Assembly: GCA_020631395.1 (NCBI GenBank)
Contig: JAHDHI010000048.1
Coordinates: 1-37,697 of the forward strand
Reading direction: 5' to 3'
DNA length: 37,697 nt
Source of the DNA: Bizionia sp.
GTDB taxonomy: Bacteria; Bacteroidota; Bacteroidia; Flavobacteriales; Flavobacteriaceae
Part shown: positions 34,563-37,697 of the stretch, in pieces
How the letters are laid out: the number at the start of each line of letters is the position of its first letter
Position numbering within the stretch: the first letter of the stretch is position 1
Notes under the pieces: generated by a model
Told to the model about the DNA's origin: nothing
The model's database searches: none
What the model saw: only the letters and a program-made list of their open reading frames with translations
Program-made: the position numbers and the translations under genes

Positions 34563-37295
34563 ATGAAAAAAACAATTATACTGTTGCTTTTCTTGGCGAC
34601 AAGCTCAACTTTTGCCCAAGTCAGGCTAGAAGGAATCGTAAAGGATAGTATTGGAAACCCCTTGGAATTGGCAAATGTGGTTGCAATCAATCAGGAAACC
34701 AATGTCTTGGACTCCTATGGCATCACCAACGATCAAGGGAAGTACAAGCTTTCCTTGGAGAAAAACACCAAGTACAAATTGCAAATAAGTTACATTGGCA
34801 TGAAAACCAAGGAAGAGTTGTTGGAGACCAAAGAAACCAATGTTACCAAAAGCTTTACTTTGGAAAATGATACGACTTTGGACGAAATAGAATTGACGTA
34901 TGAAATGCCAGTTACCATAAAGGGTGATACGCTAATATACAATGCGGACTCTTTTAAGAATGGGACGGAACGTAAATTGGGAGATGTATTGGAGAAACTA
35001 CCAGGTGTAGAGATCAATGACGATGGACAAATAGAGGTTGAAGGTAAAACTGTTTCAAAGGTAATGGTAGAAGGAAAAGAGTTTTTTGATGGCGATTCCA
35101 AACTGGCAACGGAAAACATTCCTGCAGATGCGGTAGACAAAGTACAAGTGTTGAAAAACCATGCAGAAGTAGGACAGTTGAGTGGCGTACAAAACAATCA
35201 AGACAACATAGCGATAAACATCAAGCTAAAAGAAGGAAAAAAGAACTTCTGGTTTGGGACGGTGACTGCTGGAGGAGGTGTCTCCGAAGATACAGCATTG
35301 TATTTGGCACAACCGAAATTGTTTTATTATAGCCCGGAATATAGCATAAACTTCATTGGAGATTTAAACAACATTGGAGAGGTTGCCTTTACACGTCGGG
35401 ATTATTTCAACTTTACGGGAGGTTTTAGAAATCCTAGTAGTCAAAGTGGAACGAACATCAATCTGGGAAGCAATGGTTTGGGCTTTTTATCTCTTCAGAA
35501 CAATAGAGCGAAAGACATCAATACAAAATTTGGAGCTGCCAATTTCAGTTATGCCCCAAACAAGGCTTTGGATCTTTCCGGGTTTGCGATCTTTTCCAAC
35601 AGTCGCATAGAGTTGCAAGAGAATAGATCGACCGTGTTCAACGCTGTCCCAGACAACCCGATTACTCCTGAAGATGATTCATTTCCAGCCTCTACGGAAA
35701 ACACGGCAAGCAATACAAGTCAAAGTAGTGATTTGGGAATGCTTAAGTTAAGTGCCAAATACAAACCAAACACCAACAATCAATTGGATTATGACATTTT
35801 GGGCAGATTGTCCAAAGAGTCCCAGAATCAAAATGTATTCTCGTCTAGAATTGGTAACATCAATGAACTGGAAAGCACAAAGCCGTATAGCATATATCAA
35901 AACGTAAACTACTATTATACCGCAGATGAGAATAACATATTTGCTTTCGAAGGGCAACATAAGTTACAGGATGAAGACCCATTTTACAATGCCTTTTTGG
36001 AAGATAAGACCAATTATGAAACAACTGCAGACGCGTTGGGACTGAACAATGCACAAATAGGTTACGACATTTCTCAAGAAAAGAGAGTGCAATCGAATCA
36101 GTTGGATGCCAAGGTGGATTATTGGAATGTACTCAACGCCAAGAGCAACATCAATTTTACATTGGGAACGGTTTACAGTCAACAAAGGTTTGACACTGGC
36201 ATATTCCAAACCTTGGACAATGGAGCTCCTTTTCAACCAACACCACAAATTAATGATGGTTTGGATGTAAACGATACGAAATACACATTCAACGATGTGT
36301 ATCTAGGAGCACATTACAGGTTTAAAACGGGAATATTCACGATCACGCCAGGGGTTTCTGCCCATGCATATAGTTCCAAGAACACGCAAACGGGAACAGA
36401 ATACAAGGACAACTTCTTTAGGGTGTTGCCAGATTTCAATTTGCGCATGCAGTTGAAGAAGAGCGAACAAATATCATTGAATTACCGCATGCAAACGCAA
36501 TTTACGGATGTCACGCAATTGGCAAAAGGTTTGGTACTTAACAATTACAATTCCCTATATTCCGGAAATCCAGAACTGGAAAGCGCAATTGCCCACAATG
36601 TGAACTTGTCTTATTTCAGTTTCAACATGTTCAACTATACCAATGTCTTTGGAAACCTTTCGTACACGAAGAATATGGACAGGATAAGAACATCGTCCGT
36701 AGGAAACATCATTAGAACGTCTACACCTTTTAATTCCGATTTTGCGGACGAGAGTTTCAATGCGATGGGAAGGTTTCAACGCACATTTGGAAAACTCAAG
36801 GCTACCGTTAGGGGAAACTTGACCTATTCCAAGATGAACATAATAAATGGAGGTAGAGTTCAAGAGAATGAAAATTATACGCAAACTTACAATGTTGGTC
36901 TAAGCACAAACTTTAAAAATGCACCTAACTTTGATTTTGGCTACCGTTATACCATTCAAGACAACGACCAAGGAGCTTCACGTTCCAAGTTTTTTACACA
37001 TGCGCCTTCCATAGAATTCGATGCGTTGTTATTTAAGACGTTGACATTTAGAACAGATTATACTTTCAACGACTTTAGAGATGAAGACAGTTCGATTAAC
37101 AGCTATGAGTTTTTGAATGCTTCTTTGGCATACAGAAAAGATGCAGATAGCAAGTTTGAATACGAGTTGAAAGCAACGAATTTGTTGGATACGAAATCAC
37201 AAAACAACACGAGCAATGGAAACATATCCGTAAGTACGACAGAGTATTTTATTCAACCAAGATTCTTGACGGCTAGAATAATCTACAACTTATAG
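34563..37295 (+). CDS. Outer-membrane beta-barrel protein with carboxypeptidase-regulatory and plug-like domains
   Basis: 910 aa. Signal peptide (MKKTIILLLFLATSSTFAQ), CarboxypepD_reg-like domain (about 20-105: LEGIVKDSIGNPLELANVV, NDQGKYKLSL, DEIEL), plug-like region (about 120-220: GDTLIYNADSF, LEKLPGVEINDDGQIEVEG), then a long beta-barrel of OMP_b-brl_3 type to the C-terminal ARIIYNL. TonB-dependent-receptor-like, but an energised TonB box is not obvious. It lies directly after the third GLPGLI gene without its own TTAAC site. Role: probable outer-membrane transporter or assembly partner; substrate unknown. Confidence 0.85.
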   Translation: MKKTIILLLFLATSSTFAQVRLEGIVKDSIGNPLELANVVAINQETNVLDSYGITNDQGKYKLSLEKNTKYKLQISYIGMKTKEELLETKETNVTKSFTLENDTTLDEIELTYEMPVTIKGDTLIYNADSFKNGTERKLGDVLEKLPGVEINDDGQIEVEGKTVSKVMVEGKEFFDGDSKLATENIPADAVDKVQVLKNHAEVGQLSGVQNNQDNIAINIKLKEGKKNFWFGTVTAGGGVSEDTALYLAQPKLFYYSPEYSINFIGDLNNIGEVAFTRRDYFNFTGGFRNPSSQSGTNINLGSNGLGFLSLQNNRAKDINTKFGAANFSYAPNKALDLSGFAIFSNSRIELQENRSTVFNAVPDNPITPEDDSFPASTENTASNTSQSSDLGMLKLSAKYKPNTNNQLDYDILGRLSKESQNQNVFSSRIGNINELESTKPYSIYQNVNYYYTADENNIFAFEGQHKLQDEDPFYNAFLEDKTNYETTADALGLNNAQIGYDISQEKRVQSNQLDAKVDYWNVLNAKSNINFTLGTVYSQQRFDTGIFQTLDNGAPFQPTPQINDGLDVNDTKYTFNDVYLGAHYRFKTGIFTITPGVSAHAYSSKNTQTGTEYKDNFFRVLPDFNLRMQLKKSEQISLNYRMQTQFTDVTQLAKGLVLNNYNSLYSGNPELESAIAHNVNLSYFSFNMFNYTNVFGNLSYTKNMDRIRTSSVGNIIRTSTPFNSDFADESFNAMGRFQRTFGKLKATVRGNLTYSKMNIINGGRVQENENYTQTYNVGLSTNFKNAPNFDFGYRYTIQDNDQGASRSKFFTHAPSIEFDALLFKTLTFRTDYTFNDFRDEDSSINSYEFLNASLAYRKDADSKFEYELKATNLLDTKSQNNTSNGNISVSTTEYFIQPRFLTARIIYNL

Positions 37296-37337
37296 TTTCG
37301 AAAAAAGGTATGAGACTTTAAAATGAAGATATTTCCA

Positions 37338-37377
37338 AAGCAGCCTTTTTCAAGAGGCTGCTTTTTTTTTTTTTTTT
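37338..37377 (+). terminator. Intrinsic terminator with 16-T tract
   Basis: AAGCAGCC / GGCTGCTT with a 10-base loop (TTTTTCAAGA) is followed by sixteen consecutive T at 37362-37377. It ends the GLPGLI / outer-membrane barrel unit. Confidence 0.9.
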
Positions 37378-37438
37378 GTGTTTAAGTAATTCATTATCAA
37401 TGCTATTTGTTTTTATTTGAAAAAGGTGTTATTTTTAT

Positions 37439-37469
37439 TTTGCACACTTATAAAACTTAAATATATTTG
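37439..37469 (+). promoter_or_regulatory. Consensus Bacteroidota promoter of the tRNA-Tyr gene
   Basis: TTTG at 37439-37442, a 19-base spacer, then TATATTTG at 37462-37469, a perfect TAnnTTTG. Transcription would start about 5 bases before the tRNA. It is the clearest promoter in the window and supports the phylum assignment. Confidence 0.85.
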
Positions 37470-37480
37470 CACTCGGTTTT

Positions 37481-37562
<82 letters not shown>

Positions 37563-37570
37563 CATAAATA

Positions 37571-37601
37571 AAAGGTCTATATGAAAATATAGACCTTTTT
37601 T
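37571..37601 (+). terminator. Intrinsic terminator after tRNA-Tyr
   Basis: A perfect 12-bp stem AAAGGTCTATAT / ATATAGACCTTT around GAAA runs into a T tract. It begins 9 bases after the tRNA, so the tRNA is a single-gene transcript. Confidence 0.9.
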
Positions 37602-37627
37602 ATTATATCTAATTAGGTGAAGATGAA

Positions 37628-37651
37628 GGATCAAGGGATCAAGGGATCAAG
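37628..37651. repeat. Three tandem copies of GGATCAAG
   Basis: Three exact, contiguous copies of the 8-mer GGATCAAG, with no reading frame or RNA feature nearby. A short tandem repeat in the intergenic end of the window; it could vary in copy number between strains. Confidence 0.8.
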
Positions 37652-37697
37652 ACCAATTGTTGTGTTTATGCAAATATTCTGGTTAATCTAAATAGGA

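Noticed and set aside
37362-37377. T16 tract as a phase-variable switch.
   Set aside because: It is the tail of a strong terminator hairpin downstream of a complete gene, not in a promoter or coding region.
37628-37651. Possible CRISPR-like repeat.
   Set aside because: Units are only 8 bases and contiguous, with no spacers and no cas genes.

Overview
The window looks like a chromosomal segment of a flavobacterium (phylum Bacteroidota). The evidence is AT-rich DNA, a near-perfect TTTG-N19-TAnnTTTG promoter in front of a tRNA-Tyr gene, three GLPGLI-family proteins, a carboxypeptidase-regulatory-domain plus beta-barrel outer-membrane protein, and the N-acylornithine type of arginine pathway. 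No transposase, integrase or CRISPR array was seen.

Layout. (1) 1-8298: after the 3' end of an unknown plus-strand gene and a shared terminator, a complete minus-strand arginine operon: GNAT - argG - argC - argD - argF' - argB - argE - argH. Four junctions are 4-base ATGA overlaps. (2) 8299-8832: a 534-base gap without a convincing gene, but with many inverted repeats and a strong plus-strand terminator; a candidate structured RNA. (3) 8833-11018: a PLP decarboxylase behind peptidase E (minus). (4) 11223-15757: four exported-protein genes on the plus strand: two tandem paralogs with a carboxypeptidase-regulatory-like domain, a small DUF6702-like protein and an M1 metallopeptidase. (5) 15842-19279: an AidA/PixA inclusion-body-family gene (minus) and a membrane pyrophosphatase with a long charged C-terminal tail (plus). 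(6) 19330-27630: a thiamine operon on the minus strand, led by a TPP riboswitch: thiS - thiC - thiE-like - thiD - thiE - thiG - thiH - SUKH gene - thiF/rhodanese. (7) 27734-31479: histidine kinase, response regulator, a probable propeller protein and a deoxynucleoside kinase (minus). (8) 31597-37295: three tandem GLPGLI genes and a large outer-membrane barrel gene (plus), divergent from the kinase. (9) tRNA-Tyr with its own promoter and terminator.

How the genes work together. The arg genes give a linear N-acyl arginine route. Ser89 of the carbamoyltransferase, at the known specificity position, suggests succinylated rather than acetylated intermediates. The thi genes supply the HMP and thiazole branches and their coupling, under TPP control.

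The most novel-looking system is at 28.3-37.3 kb. The promoters of the first two GLPGLI genes each carry three TTAAC half-sites at exact 10-bp period, in the same register to a -7-like element; the third promoter has a degenerate version. This is what an OmpR-type regulator site should look like, and an OmpR-type regulator is encoded divergently next door. I infer an envelope-sensing two-component regulon that controls GLPGLI proteins and an outer-membrane barrel. Its signal and output are unknown.
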